Part shown: in pieces, positions 25,114-33,930 of the stretch
Layout of the letters: every line of letters starts with the position of its first letter
How positions within the stretch are numbered: position 1 is the stretch's first letter
NCBI GenBank assembly: GCA_012798755.1
Contig: JAAZMP010000088.1
Coordinates: 1 to 52,845 of the forward strand
Direction of reading: 5' to 3'
DNA length: 52,845 nt
Origin: Bacillota bacterium
Lineage (GTDB): Bacteria; Bacillota; Dethiobacteria; DTU022; UBA8154
Program-made: the position numbers and the translations under genes
Notes under the pieces: generated by a model
Databases searched by the model: none
The model's input: the letters and a program-made list of their open reading frames with translations, nothing else
What the model was told of the DNA's origin: nothing

Positions 25114-26531
25114 ACCATATCCTCCGCATTTAAGTGGCAATCATATTGCAGATAAAGATCTGCTGCCCTGTCCTGTAGATAAACATAGTCAAAAAGTTCC
25201 TTGGTCTGCCGACACATTTCGGCATAATGATCCCGCGCTTCCTGTCGACATTGGGGACAACACCGGATATGAATATTAATACAGTAAACCCTGAAATGTC
25301 CCCGTGGGCCCGAAGCTTGGGAATCTATCAAAAGACAGCCCGGGCAGTCCGGGCAAACCCTCAAAGCTTCTTTTTGCGCCTCCCGGATCTGATCAGTATC
25401 ATAGTAAATCTGGCGATTTCTTTGCAGCAATGAACCAGACTTCTGCAGGCGTGTGGACTGTACCAGCTCCTGCCGGCGCCGGAAAACAGCGGTAAGCTCC
25501 TGCACGATCCCTTCCAGCTTCTTTAAATTACGGGGATCCTCTTTAAAGCGATCTTCCCGGAAATCCGGCTCGTATAAATTGGAATAATCAATACCAGCCA
25601 TGGCCATAATGATCCCCATGTTTACGTAGGGCAGCGCCGTCTCGATCGAATAGCCTCCCTCCAACACAGCAATATCGGGAGCAAGTTTTTCGTTTAGAAT
25701 AGCATAGCCGCGGGCCGAAAAAGACATATTGGCCAGTGGGTCACTATAGTGATTGTCCTGGCCGGCGGAATTTACGATCAGTTCCGGTTCAAACTCGTCT
25801 ATTATTGGTAGCACCAGATTATCTAAAACAAAAAGTATCCCCTCATCGGTAGTCCCCGGCGGCAAAGGTACATTTAAAGTGGTTCCCGCGGCAAGAGGCC
25901 CGCCTATTTCGTTGGTAAACCCACTTCCCGGATAAAGCGTGCGCCCGTCTTGGTGAAAAGAGATAAAAAGAACATCCGGATCATGCCAGTAGATATCCTG
26001 CGTACCATCACCATGATGCACATCGGTATCTATAACAGCGATACGCTGCAAGCCGTACTTTTGGCGCAGGTATTCAACCATTACAGGTTCATTGTTTATG
26101 TTACAGAAACCCCGGTTACCGTGCGCCACGCGCATGGCATGGTGCCCCGGCGGCCGGACCAGGGCAAAACCGTTTTTGATTTCGCCCTTCATTAAGGCAT
26201 CGGCAATCACCAGCGCCCCGCCGGCAGCTACCCGATGTGCCTCCGTGGCCTGGGTTTCAATATCGGGCACACAAAAATGCACCCTGGCTATGTCCTTGTG
26301 ATCGGCCAGGCGTGGCTGGTATTGACGGATCTGGGGCAGATCCATAACCCCCTCCTCAAAAAGCTGATCCCTGGTGTAAAGCAGCCTTTCCTCCCTCTCA
26401 GGATGAGTGGGGGATATAGCCCAGTCAAAAGCAGGGAAAAATACCAGACCCGTAGGCAGCGCCTCTTTTCCCCCGGATCCCTTTTTCCAAGCCGGGGGAG
26501 AGGCAGAAATATTCCCGTTTTTTTCCTTCAT
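25110..26531 (-). CDS. Histone deacetylase family (AcuC-like) amidohydrolase with Cys-rich tail
   Basis: A 473-aa protein. Residues 28-320 are an arginase/HDAC-fold zinc amidohydrolase: HPEREERL at 43-50, RPPGHHAM with the catalytic His pair at 130-131, DTDVHHGDGTQD giving zinc ligands D170 and H172, SAGQDNHYSDP with the third ligand D259, and the EGGY motif at 291-294. Residues 390-440 add an unusual tail with C-x2-C-x2-C, then CC-x2-C and further Cys, likely a zinc-binding module. Bacterial relatives deacetylate small amines, acetoin-related enzymes or proteins. The gene overlaps its neighbours by 4 nt on both sides. ATG 26531 follows AAAGGGGTG. Confidence 0.9.
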   Translation of the reverse strand: MKEKNGNISASPPAWKKGSGGKEALPTGLVFFPAFDWAISPTHPEREERLLYTRDQLFEEGVMDLPQIRQYQPRLADHKDIARVHFCVPDIETQATEAHRVAAGGALVIADALMKGEIKNGFALVRPPGHHAMRVAHGNRGFCNINNEPVMVEYLRQKYGLQRIAVIDTDVHHGDGTQDIYWHDPDVLFISFHQDGRTLYPGSGFTNEIGGPLAAGTTLNVPLPPGTTDEGILFVLDNLVLPIIDEFEPELIVNSAGQDNHYSDPLANMSFSARGYAILNEKLAPDIAVLEGGYSIETALPYVNMGIIMAMAGIDYSNLYEPDFREDRFKEDPRNLKKLEGIVQELTAVFRRRQELVQSTRLQKSGSLLQRNRQIYYDTDQIREAQKEALRVCPDCPGCLLIDSQASGPRGHFRVYCINIHIRCCPQCRQEARDHYAEMCRQTKELFDYVYLQDRAADLYLQYDCHLNAEDMV

Positions 26532-28225
26532 GGTTGCACCCCTTTAAACTCATCAATTATGCCGGAGGCGATCTGGACACCAACATCGAACAACTTGCCG
26601 GTCGTTGACCAACCCCGGATCATATTAAACTGTTCCTCCAGAAAAATTTCCCGGTGATCCGCATACTTGCCAATGCCTCGTTTTTCGGCGATCTCCTGCA
26701 GCTTTTTTTGGGCCAGATCTTTGGCATCTGCTAGTTGCCCGTCAGAACTAAATTTGCCGGTGATACCCTCCAAGTTCAAATAATAAGATTGCCGCTGGGT
26801 ATCGGCGTGCAAAAGCAGCGAAAGGGTCGGCCGTGCCACAGCGGCACCAAGAGCATTTGCCACCGGTGAATAGCGATGAACCAAAGCCTGGCATCCAAAC
26901 CGTTCCGCCAAAGCAGGTATAAAGGCCCCGGCTGCGGCACCAATCCCGACAATGCGATCTGGCCTGACCTGCCGTTTATTAACAATCTCCCAGATCTTAT
27001 ATGCCGGTTCCTGTTCCCAGGATCTAAACATATCATCGATGCCGTCTTTTAACCGATCGTTTACCCGGCGCACAACCTCCCGCGCCAGTTTTTCCACCTT
27101 TAAACCTGCTTGTTTGGATATTTCCTCCAAAGCACGGTGAGAGAGGGACAGGGAACCAAGTTTGCCCTTTTCAAGAATATTAACGGCATCGGTGGGTGTC
27201 GCCGCGGGACCGCCAAAGCAGGCCGCGGGGCCTAGGCGATCCGGGCCAACAGAGATTTTATTTCCTGTCCACCGCAGAGTACTGTCCCCGCCCAAAGCCA
27301 TAGAGCGCACAGCAAAGGAACGTACATGCGTATAACGACCGCTTAAAACGGCCCCCCGGGAGGCATAAAGCGGTCTGCCCTCCAAAATAAGGGCCAGATC
27401 GGTTGTTGTACCGCCAATATCAACGACTACAGAGGTCTGCTGATCCATGGTCAGAGCGAATGCGCCCATAACACTGGCAGCCGGGCCGGAAAAAACAGTT
27501 TCACAGGGGTTGTGCAGCGATACTTCCAAAGGCATCGTTCCCCCATCCGCCTTGAGAATATTGATGGGAGAGACAATCCCCCGCTTGCGCAAGGCTTTTT
27601 TGATACTGTCCGCAAATCGTGCCCATTTGTCCCTGGTTACAGCAGTGTAATATGCAGTAACAGCCCGGCGTAAAAAATTAAGCTGCCCGGAAACCTCGAA
27701 ACCCCTGACTATCTCCAAATGAGGATGCCTGTTTTTCAAAATTTCTTCTACCAAACGTTCATGGCTGTTATTCCTTTGAGAAAATTTCCCTACAACAGCA
27801 ACTTTTTTTATACCTGCAGCGGTGATCAACGTTCCGATTTCTTCTACCTGGGTCTGCTTTAGCGGCTCTATAATTTTCCCACGGAAATCTACAGCTCCGC
27901 TTATAATATACGTATGGGGGAAAAAATCAAGCTGTTTCAAATTTAGGCCCGGCCCGGGGATCATAATCAGCGCTACCTGTTCCCCGCCACCGGCAGCCAA
28001 AAGGTTTGTAACCAGCGTGGTACTAAGCACAACTTGTATTATTTTATTTGCCAGATCGTCTTTTTTTACGCCCTGCAGCAGATCATCTAAAACTGCAAAG
28101 ATGGAGCCCTGCAGATCGCCTTCTTCCGTTGGATGTTTCGCCGAATCCAAAATCTTTCCTCCGGCGCAAACAACCCCATCGGTGAAAGTCCCGCCCACAT
28201 CAATTCCGACTAAAATCTTGCTCAC
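26528..28225 (-). CDS. HyuA-like hydantoinase/oxoprolinase family protein
   Basis: A 565-aa ATP-dependent amidase- or carboxylase-type subunit. It starts with the ASKHA nucleotide loop VGIDVGGTFTDGVV, has STTLVTNLLA at about 70-79, a second phosphate loop VVVDIGGTTTDLALI near 270, and GIGAAAGAFIPALAERFG near 425-442. The family includes hydantoinase A, 5-oxoprolinase and acetone/acetophenone carboxylase subunits; at 565 aa and with no HyuB partner in view, the reaction cannot be assigned. It begins a three-gene chain with the HDAC and TPR/pRiA4b genes, with 4-nt overlaps. Confidence 0.85.
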   Translation of the reverse strand: MSKILVGIDVGGTFTDGVVCAGGKILDSAKHPTEEGDLQGSIFAVLDDLLQGVKKDDLANKIIQVVLSTTLVTNLLAAGGGEQVALIMIPGPGLNLKQLDFFPHTYIISGAVDFRGKIIEPLKQTQVEEIGTLITAAGIKKVAVVGKFSQRNNSHERLVEEILKNRHPHLEIVRGFEVSGQLNFLRRAVTAYYTAVTRDKWARFADSIKKALRKRGIVSPINILKADGGTMPLEVSLHNPCETVFSGPAASVMGAFALTMDQQTSVVVDIGGTTTDLALILEGRPLYASRGAVLSGRYTHVRSFAVRSMALGGDSTLRWTGNKISVGPDRLGPAACFGGPAATPTDAVNILEKGKLGSLSLSHRALEEISKQAGLKVEKLAREVVRRVNDRLKDGIDDMFRSWEQEPAYKIWEIVNKRQVRPDRIVGIGAAAGAFIPALAERFGCQALVHRYSPVANALGAAVARPTLSLLLHADTQRQSYYLNLEGITGKFSSDGQLADAKDLAQKKLQEIAEKRGIGKYADHREIFLEEQFNMIRGWSTTGKLFDVGVQIASGIIDEFKGVQP

Positions 28226-28325
28226 CCCTGATTTCTTTTTCTCTTTTCTTAATCTTTGGCATGGTTTGGAAAAAGGACATTTGTCTTTTATTATACAATC
28301 ATTCCTTCAAAAAAAACAACTTTTG

Positions 28326-29171
28326 CTACACAAAAAAAGAAAATTGCTCGTCAATCCCCTGCAATCCTTTTAACGCTCCGCAAGGTATAGAAATATGGGG
28401 CGGGGAAATATGGTAGTCGCGGGGATTTATACGTACGACCAATGCTTTATGACTTGCTCCCAATCCTTCGCTCATATGGCGAATGGTAGAAATAGCTTTG
28501 CCCGCACCCATTTCCACAACAACAACTGGGAAGCGGCATTCTTTCAAAAAAGCATGATAATTGTTTCTCTGCATATCTGAACGGTTGCCAACCCAGGAAA
28601 AATCGCCAAACATAAGCACATTGGGCCGGGAAATGTTTCCACAGCGGGAACAACGCAAAACCTTTTCGGCACGCATAGTTGTAAGGTCTACAGCTATATA
28701 ATCCGTATTTTCCCAGACATCTTCGCTGCAGGGGGTACAGCACTGCAAGTGATGGATAGAGCCATGTATTTCATAAATTTTGTCTTCGGGAAATCCTGCT
28801 TTCTGGAATTGACCGTCCACATTGGAGGTTACAACAAAATAATCCTTCTCCCCCTTTTTGATCCACCCTTGCAAAAGCCGGAACCCATGATGGGGTACGG
28901 TGCGGCGGTACAAATCTATGCGATGAGCATAGAAACCCCAGCCGAAGGCAGGGTCGTCACTAAAATGCACGGGGTTGGCGGCATCATAGTAATTGATGCC
29001 CAAGGATTCATACATGGGATAGGATTTCCAAAAACCCTTATCTCCCCGGTAATCGGGCAAGCCGGAATCCACACCGATCCCGGCCCCGGCGGTAATCACC
29101 AGGGTATTGGCCTCCCTTATGGCTTTGGCGGCCTCCTGGAAGGATTTAAGTAAATGAACATCAGAATCCAT
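28326..29171 (-). CDS. Sir2-family NAD-dependent protein deacylase, divergent type
   Basis: About 281 aa from ATG 29171, which has AAGGGGGTG upstream (an in-frame GTG at 29180 lies within that site). Sirtuin motifs are present: TAGAGIGVDSGLPDYRG for the NAD loop, TSNVDGQFQKAGF in place of the usual TQNIDGLH, catalytic EIHGS, zinc Cys pairs (CTPC and CSRCG), and VVVEMGAGKAISTIR plus RINPRD for the C-terminal NAD site. This TSNVDGQF type is a distinct bacterial subgroup, whose substrates are to my knowledge not established. It follows the ADP-ribosylglycohydrolase gene by 33 nt and precedes the HyuA/HDAC run. Confidence 0.9.
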   Translation of the reverse strand: MDSDVHLLKSFQEAAKAIREANTLVITAGAGIGVDSGLPDYRGDKGFWKSYPMYESLGINYYDAANPVHFSDDPAFGWGFYAHRIDLYRRTVPHHGFRLLQGWIKKGEKDYFVVTSNVDGQFQKAGFPEDKIYEIHGSIHHLQCCTPCSEDVWENTDYIAVDLTTMRAEKVLRCSRCGNISRPNVLMFGDFSWVGNRSDMQRNNYHAFLKECRFPVVVVEMGAGKAISTIRHMSEGLGASHKALVVRINPRDYHISPPHISIPCGALKGLQGIDEQFSFFV

Positions 29172-29204
29172 TTTGTTCACCCCCTTGTTCTTGATTCTAC
29201 TGTT

Positions 29205-29984
29205 TTATGAAAGTTCGATACCGGCGGCCAAATTAAACTGCTCCACAATTTCCAACAGCTCCGGCGCCAGAAGCTCTTTTGTCTTTTTTATAATAATGGA
29301 AGGGATTTTTTTGTAGAAGGCCTGGGCAATTCCCCCGGCGATACAGGCGATCGTGTCGCTGTCTCCCCCGATAGAGATCGCTTTGCGAATGGCATCTTCA
29401 TAATCCGAAGATTCCAAAAAGGCCCTGACAGCCTGGGGAACCGAGCCTTGACAGGTAGCATCGAATCTGTAGTGCGGGCGGATCTCATCCAAAGACTGCC
29501 TAAGATTGTAGCCAAAATGTTCCGTGATATATTGTTTTATTTCTTCCTTGGAAGCTGACCGGCGAGCCAGAAAAACAGCCGCCGCCGTAGCCTGTGCTCC
29601 TTTGATACCTTCAGGGTGATTATGGGTTACCTCTGCACTGCGTTTGGCTTCCATAAGAACCTTTTCCAATGTATCAAAATAAAAGCCCACGGGGCTGACG
29701 CGCATGGCCGAACCATTGCCGAAACTATTGTAGGGACGAAGACTATCGGAAAAAAGCCATTTGCGAAAAGCCCTCCCGTAACCGGCTTGGGGAAACCTTT
29801 GTCCATAGGCTTTCAGCGTAACAGCATAGTCCTTTTTATGCAAAAGACAATCTGCTATCGCCACAGTCAAAACTGAATCATCGGTAAAGATAGAAGCAGG
29901 TGTAAAAAGCGCAAAATCCGTACTTTTTACATTGCGCCGCTCGTAAACAGAACCAATAATATCCCCGGCAATAGCGCCAAACAT
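29205..29984 (-). CDS. ADP-ribosylglycohydrolase (DraG/ARH family)
   Basis: A 259-aa protein that should remove ADP-ribose from proteins or small molecules using a binuclear Mg site. Visible signatures are GAIAGDIIGSVYE at 3-15, FTDDSVLT at 33-40 with two metal-binding Asp, THNHPEG at about 119-125, and ISIGGDSDTIACIAGGIAQA near 203-222 with further metal ligands. Length is normal for the family. ATG 29984 follows AAGGGAG. Its pairing with a sirtuin is notable because both act on NAD-derived modifications. Confidence 0.92.
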   Translation of the reverse strand: MFGAIAGDIIGSVYERRNVKSTDFALFTPASIFTDDSVLTVAIADCLLHKKDYAVTLKAYGQRFPQAGYGRAFRKWLFSDSLRPYNSFGNGSAMRVSPVGFYFDTLEKVLMEAKRSAEVTHNHPEGIKGAQATAAAVFLARRSASKEEIKQYITEHFGYNLRQSLDEIRPHYRFDATCQGSVPQAVRAFLESSDYEDAIRKAISIGGDSDTIACIAGGIAQAFYKKIPSIIIKKTKELLAPELLEIVEQFNLAAGIELS

Positions 29985-30017
29985 TAAAAATCGCTCCCTT
30001 ATGTTTCGTTTGCTGCA

Positions 30018-30779
30018 TTACCTTTCAATTCTACTTAAAAAAGCCTGGGTGCGTTCGTTTTTGGGGCTGCCTATCACTTCCTCGGGGGGGCCTTCTTCTA
30101 CAACAATGCCACCGTCTATAAAGATAATATGATCAGCTACATCCCGGGCAAAACTGATCTCGTGGGTTACGATAACCATCGTCATCTGCTCCGCAGCCAG
30201 ATCCTTGATCACCTTGAGGATCTCTCCGATCAGCTCCGGGTCAAGAGCCGAAGTGGGCTCGTCAAAAAAAAGCACCTTGGGGTTTAAAGCCAATGCTCTG
30301 GCAATGGAAACACGTTGCTGCTGCCCCCCTGACAGTTGGTAAGGGTAGGCATTTTCCTTATCCGATAAGGACATTTTTTCCAGCAGCTCCCGGCCGATGG
30401 CTAAAGCCTCCGCTCTGCTCCTTTTTTGTACGGTAGTCAGCGCATCAGTGACATTTTTGAGCACGGAATAGTGCGGAAAAAGGTTGAAGTTTTGAAACAC
30501 AAGACCGTAATAACCCTGGATTTTTTTCAATTGCTTGGGCGGCGCCAAAATTGCTTCTCCGTTAACACCGGTTGTCACGGCGCGCTCACCGAGATAGATC
30601 AGTTCACCCGAATCCATTGTTTCTAACAAAGTTGCACAGCGCAGAAGTGTGGATTTGCCGGAACCAGAAGGGCCGATAATGGCCACAACTTGCCCCTCCT
30701 CTACATCCAGGGAAATATCTTTGATAACCTCCAAATCGCCAAAGCTTTTTTTAAGGTTTTTGATCTCCAAATATTTCAT
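30018..30779 (-). CDS. Polar amino-acid ABC transporter ATPase (GlnQ type)
   Basis: A 253-aa ABC ATPase of the polar amino-acid uptake family. Walker A is GPSGSGKST near 36-44, the Q-loop region reads YYGLVFQNFNLFPH, the signature is LSGGQQQR, and Walker B is [14 protein letters not shown] followed by VTHE. It is the last gene of a binding-protein/permease/ATPase operon (32434 down to 30018) with 20 nt between permease and ATPase. Confidence 0.95.
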   Translation of the reverse strand: MKYLEIKNLKKSFGDLEVIKDISLDVEEGQVVAIIGPSGSGKSTLLRCATLLETMDSGELIYLGERAVTTGVNGEAILAPPKQLKKIQGYYGLVFQNFNLFPHYSVLKNVTDALTTVQKRSRAEALAIGRELLEKMSLSDKENAYPYQLSGGQQQRVSIARALALNPKVLFFDEPTSALDPELIGEILKVIKDLAAEQMTMVIVTHEISFARDVADHIIFIDGGIVVEEGPPEEVIGSPKNERTQAFLSRIER

Positions 30780-30799
30780 TTTTACAACTTCCCTACCGA

Positions 30800-31444
30800 T
30801 TATTTAAAATAGCTAAATTTTTTCTCCAGCCATTCCATGGCCCAGGCCACAATAAAATTAAAGACATAATAAAAAATTCCGGCAGATACATAAGGCATTA
30901 CGGATCCCTGGGCGGAGGCTATCGCTTTTGCCGCCGTAAACATTTCCCCCACGGAAATGACAAAAGCCAGCGAAGTATCTTTAACCAAAGTAATAACCTC
31001 GTTCGTAACCGGCGGTAAAATACGTTTGATAACCTGTGGCAATATGATCTTCACAAAAGTTTGCGTTTTATTGTAGCCTAATACCTGGGCAGCTTCGTAT
31101 TGCCCTGAAGGTATGGATTCGATCCCGGCACGATATATTTCTGCAAAATAGGCAGCGTAATTCAACACAAAACCAATGATCACCGCCAAGAAACGATTGG
31201 GTGTTGACATTTTAAAAATATAAAATGGTCCAAAATAGACCATCATTAGTTGCAGTATTAAGGGCGTACCCCTTAGGATAGAAATGTAAACCTTGACTGT
31301 ATTTCTTAAAATCGGATTTTTAGACATGCGGCCAAAAGCTACGAACAATCCTAAAGGAAGAGAAAACAGCAACGTAAGGACAAATATTTCTATGGAAATA
31401 AGCATGCCTTCGCTCAGTTTTAACAGCAACACAGGCAAGGCCAC
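30800..31444 (-). CDS. Polar amino-acid ABC transporter permease
   Basis: A 214-aa inner-membrane permease of the HisM/GlnP type with about five membrane segments. The coupling motif region reads AAQVLGYNKTQTFVKIILPQ (EAA loop), preceded by RGTPLILQLMMVYFG and YAAYFAEIYRAGI. GTG 31444 has GAGGGGT upstream. It is encoded between the binding protein and the ATPase. Confidence 0.94.
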   Translation of the reverse strand: MALPVLLLKLSEGMLISIEIFVLTLLFSLPLGLFVAFGRMSKNPILRNTVKVYISILRGTPLILQLMMVYFGPFYIFKMSTPNRFLAVIIGFVLNYAAYFAEIYRAGIESIPSGQYEAAQVLGYNKTQTFVKIILPQVIKRILPPVTNEVITLVKDTSLAFVISVGEMFTAAKAIASAQGSVMPYVSAGIFYYVFNFIVAWAMEWLEKKFSYFK

Positions 31445-31483
31445 GGCGAGTACCCCTCTTCCTTCATCTATTACGGGATAAAT

Positions 31484-31515
31484 AAGAGGGCCATCTCAAC
31501 AGGGACAGCCCTCTT
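31484..31515. terminator. Hairpin between binding-protein and permease genes
   Basis: AAGAGGGC (31484-31491) pairs with GCCCTCTT (31508-31515). A T-run follows on the plus strand; on the transcribed minus strand the 3' side is only AT-rich. In ABC operons such a hairpin commonly protects or partly terminates the abundant binding-protein mRNA, which is how I read it. Confidence 0.5.
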
Positions 31516-31558
31516 TTTGTTAGCTTCTATCTAATAGCTACAGTAGCTGCGAACCCCG

Positions 31559-32434
31559 TTATTTGCCTATTGTAGTGATATCTTTTCCAAACCATTTTTC
31601 GGAGATTGCAGCCATTTTTCCATCGGCGGCCATTTCTTCCAAAGTAGCCTGAACAACATCCCTTAAAGCCTCGTTGCCCAACAGGAAACCAACGCCATAA
31701 TCTTCCGGAGACAACGTTTCGTCCAATATCATGAGGTTGTCCCCTTTAATGGCAATGTAATAGTCGGCAAATGTATCGTCCATAGCCACGACATCCACAG
31801 CACCTGATTCTAAGTCCATTAAGGCTGTGTTATAGTCGGCAGCCGTTAAGTAGTCACCAAAAGTGTCCTTCAAATCGGGCCTTTCCTCCAACGCTTTATC
31901 TGCACTGGAATCCACCTGCGCCATTACTGTTTTGCCGGCCAGATCAGCCAGGTCCGAAATCCCTGAATCTTTCCTTACCACGAAAACCTGGTTGTTGGAC
32001 ATATAAGGATCGGTCCAGGTGTATTGATCCTCGCGCCCGTTGATAGTAAAACCGTTCCAAATACAATCGATATTTTTAGTGGAAAGCTCCATATCTTTGG
32101 CATCCCAAGCAATGGGCTGCAGGACTAATTCCAGCCCCAGGCGGTCAGCCACCTCAGCTGCCAGTTCCAGATCAAACCCTGTAAACTCTCCGTCATCGCC
32201 AATGAAACCCATTGGGGGGAAATTTTGATCGAATCCTACTGTAAATTTACCGGCTACCGCTGTTTCAACGTCACCTTGAACATCATCCCCAAGATTGTTT
32301 TCAGCATCCAGGTCAGCACCAACGCCCGGATCAGCATCATTGGGATCCACGCCAGGATCATCGCCCGGCGAGCAGGCAGACAGACTTAATACCAACATCA
32401 GTGCTACTAATAATACAAATAATCTTTTCCCCAT
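31559..32434 (-). CDS. Amino-acid ABC transporter substrate-binding lipoprotein
   Basis: A 291-aa SBP_bac_3 family protein. The signal ends in LSLSAC, the lipobox, and a low-complexity Asp/Gly/Pro-rich linker follows (about 22-58), keeping the receptor away from the membrane. The mature domain has FTVGFDQNFPPMGFIGDDGEF, here split as GFDQNFPPMGF then EFTGFDLELA, and WNGFTI, typical of glutamine or cystine receptors. It starts the operon with the permease and ATPase. Confidence 0.93.
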   Translation of the reverse strand: MGKRLFVLLVALMLVLSLSACSPGDDPGVDPNDADPGVGADLDAENNLGDDVQGDVETAVAGKFTVGFDQNFPPMGFIGDDGEFTGFDLELAAEVADRLGLELVLQPIAWDAKDMELSTKNIDCIWNGFTINGREDQYTWTDPYMSNNQVFVVRKDSGISDLADLAGKTVMAQVDSSADKALEERPDLKDTFGDYLTAADYNTALMDLESGAVDVVAMDDTFADYYIAIKGDNLMILDETLSPEDYGVGFLLGNEALRDVVQATLEEMAADGKMAAISEKWFGKDITTIGK

Positions 32435-32678
32435 AGTAAAAATGCCCCCTCATTTCTGTATATTTTATCTAACCTTTTGTATTTTACCAGATTGACATAT
32501 TAAAGTAAACATTTGGTCGCCGGTTTTGCAGTCAGTTATTCTTTGGTAATACCATGGTTGAATTTAAACCGGTAAAATGTCAGGCTTTATTTATCAAAAC
32601 AATTGCCGATAAATATCTAGAAGGCTGATTAGCAAAAAAATATAAGCATGGAATACAAACAAAGGAGGAACTGCTGTT

Positions 32679-33674
32679 GTGATCAGGTCTGGATTTAATT
32701 TTCTGTGTACGGTATTTTTGGTAATTTGCTTGGTTTTTCTCCCTTTTGCCTCCAGCGGGAATGTTGAAGCAAGCAGCGGAATCAAAGTTAAAATCAACGA
32801 TAAATTTCTATCCTTACCGCAAGCTCCGCTACAAGTAGGAGAAACCACCCTAATTCCTTTCCGGCCCATTTATGAATTTTTAGGTGCCACTATTTCCTGG
32901 GACGAAAAAACTTTCACAGCTTCGGCTTACCGTGGAAACATCAAAGTAGTTTTGCAGATTAAAACCGGGGTAGCCATAGTCAATGATGAAAAAATTATTT
33001 TGAATGTCGCACCCCGTATAGTCAATGGATCGACCATGGTTCCGGCTTGGTTTTTTGCCGAAAGCCTGGGGGCACAGGTGGACTGGGACGAAAAACAAAA
33101 AATAATCAACATATCTTTGGCTTCCGTCAGCGGCATTGATCTGGAAACCAGGGAACTGTCCCTGGAACAAGGAGAAACGGAAATAATTACAGCCACAGTA
33201 TTACCCGACAATGCCATCAATAAAAATATTAAATGGAGCTCAACGCAGTCTTCTGTCGCCAACGTACAAAAAGCGAGCGATACGGAGGCCATCGTTTCCG
33301 CAATCAACCCCGGAACAGCTATTATTATTGCAACCACGGAGGAAGGAAATTATGTATCGACCTGTAAAGTAGAGGTTAAGCAGGCCTATACACCCGTAAA
33401 AGGGATTTCCCTGAGCAGAACCACCTTATTTTTGGTAGAAGGGGGCGCGCCAACAACCTTGAGCGCCACCATAATCCCGGAAATAGCCACGAACAAAGAT
33501 ATTACCTGGAAATCCAGCGATACCGGTGTTGCTTCTATTCATAAGCAAACAACCAACCGCGGCATAATCGTCCCCTTGAAAGCAGGAAAAACCATTATAA
33601 GCGCCACCACGGAGGACGGGGAATATGAAGCTATCTGTGCAGTAACAGTGTTGTCGGGCAACGGAGATTCGTAG
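32679..33674 (+). CDS. Secreted copper-amine-oxidase-N-like and Ig-like (BID_2) protein
   Basis: A 331-aa exported protein from GTG 32679, which has AAAGGAGG about 10 nt upstream. The signal peptide is about 1-28. Residues 32-150 are a CuAO-N-like domain (LIPFRPIYEFLGATISWDE; MVPAWFFAESLGAQVDWDE). Two BID_2 Ig-like repeats follow at about 155-235 and 240-325 (IKWSSTQSSVANV, GTAIIIATTEEG; ITWKSSDTGVASI, GKTIISATTEDG). Probably a wall-associated structural or adhesive protein. The stop codon lies directly beside the 65-bp repeat array at 33671, so its last codons touch the repeat. Confidence 0.87.
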   Translation: MIRSGFNFLCTVFLVICLVFLPFASSGNVEASSGIKVKINDKFLSLPQAPLQVGETTLIPFRPIYEFLGATISWDEKTFTASAYRGNIKVVLQIKTGVAIVNDEKIILNVAPRIVNGSTMVPAWFFAESLGAQVDWDEKQKIINISLASVSGIDLETRELSLEQGETEIITATVLPDNAINKNIKWSSTQSSVANVQKASDTEAIVSAINPGTAIIIATTEEGNYVSTCKVEVKQAYTPVKGISLSRTTLFLVEGGAPTTLSATIIPEIATNKDITWKSSDTGVASIHKQTTNRGIIVPLKAGKTIISATTEDGEYEAICAVTVLSGNGDS

Positions 33675-33830
33675 GGGGCGGTTTCCCTGCCGCCCCGCAA
33701 ACCCGGCCCGGAACATCGGGAACCGGATCGTTCATGTAGGGGGCGGTTTCCATGCCGCCCCGCAAACCCGGCCCGGAACATCGGGAACCGGGTCGTTCAT
33801 GTAGGGGGCGGTTTCCATGCCGCCCCGCAA
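33671..33830. repeat. Array of 65-bp direct repeats containing a gene fragment
   Basis: Two full 65-bp units (33671-33735, 33736-33800) and a partial third (33801-33830). Each unit is the palindrome GTAGGGGGCGG-TTTCCATG-CCGCCCCGC followed by a 33-bp stretch identical to plus-strand 34097-34129 inside the LRR-transglutaminase gene (codons for NDPVPDVPGRV on the minus strand). Confidence 0.92.
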
Positions 33831-33901
33831 AGGATAAATCCACACCATCACGTCTGGATTTCTCGCATCCGCCTGCATATGATGTTCATCGACAAAAAAA
33901 A

Positions 33902-33930
33902 CGGGCGGGGGTGGAACCCCGCCCCTACAA
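33902..33930. repeat. GC-rich palindrome supplying the stop codon of the LRR-transglutaminase gene
   Basis: A GGGGCGGGG/CCCCGCCC-type palindrome of the same family as those at 2031-2054 and 2464-2487. The TAG stop of the gene at 33925-36210 falls at its edge, as GATTTGTAGGGGCGGGG on the minus strand, the same junction seen in the repeats at about 2 kb. Confidence 0.8.

Noticed and set aside
33671-33830. Short direct repeats at 65-bp spacing, resembling a mini CRISPR array
   Set aside because: The whole 65-bp unit is repeated, including what would be the spacer, and no cas genes are nearby.
33902-33930. GGGTGGAACCCCG resembling the T-box GGGTGGNACCGCG motif
   Set aside because: It is one arm of the GC palindrome, and no specifier stem or aminoacyl-related gene follows.
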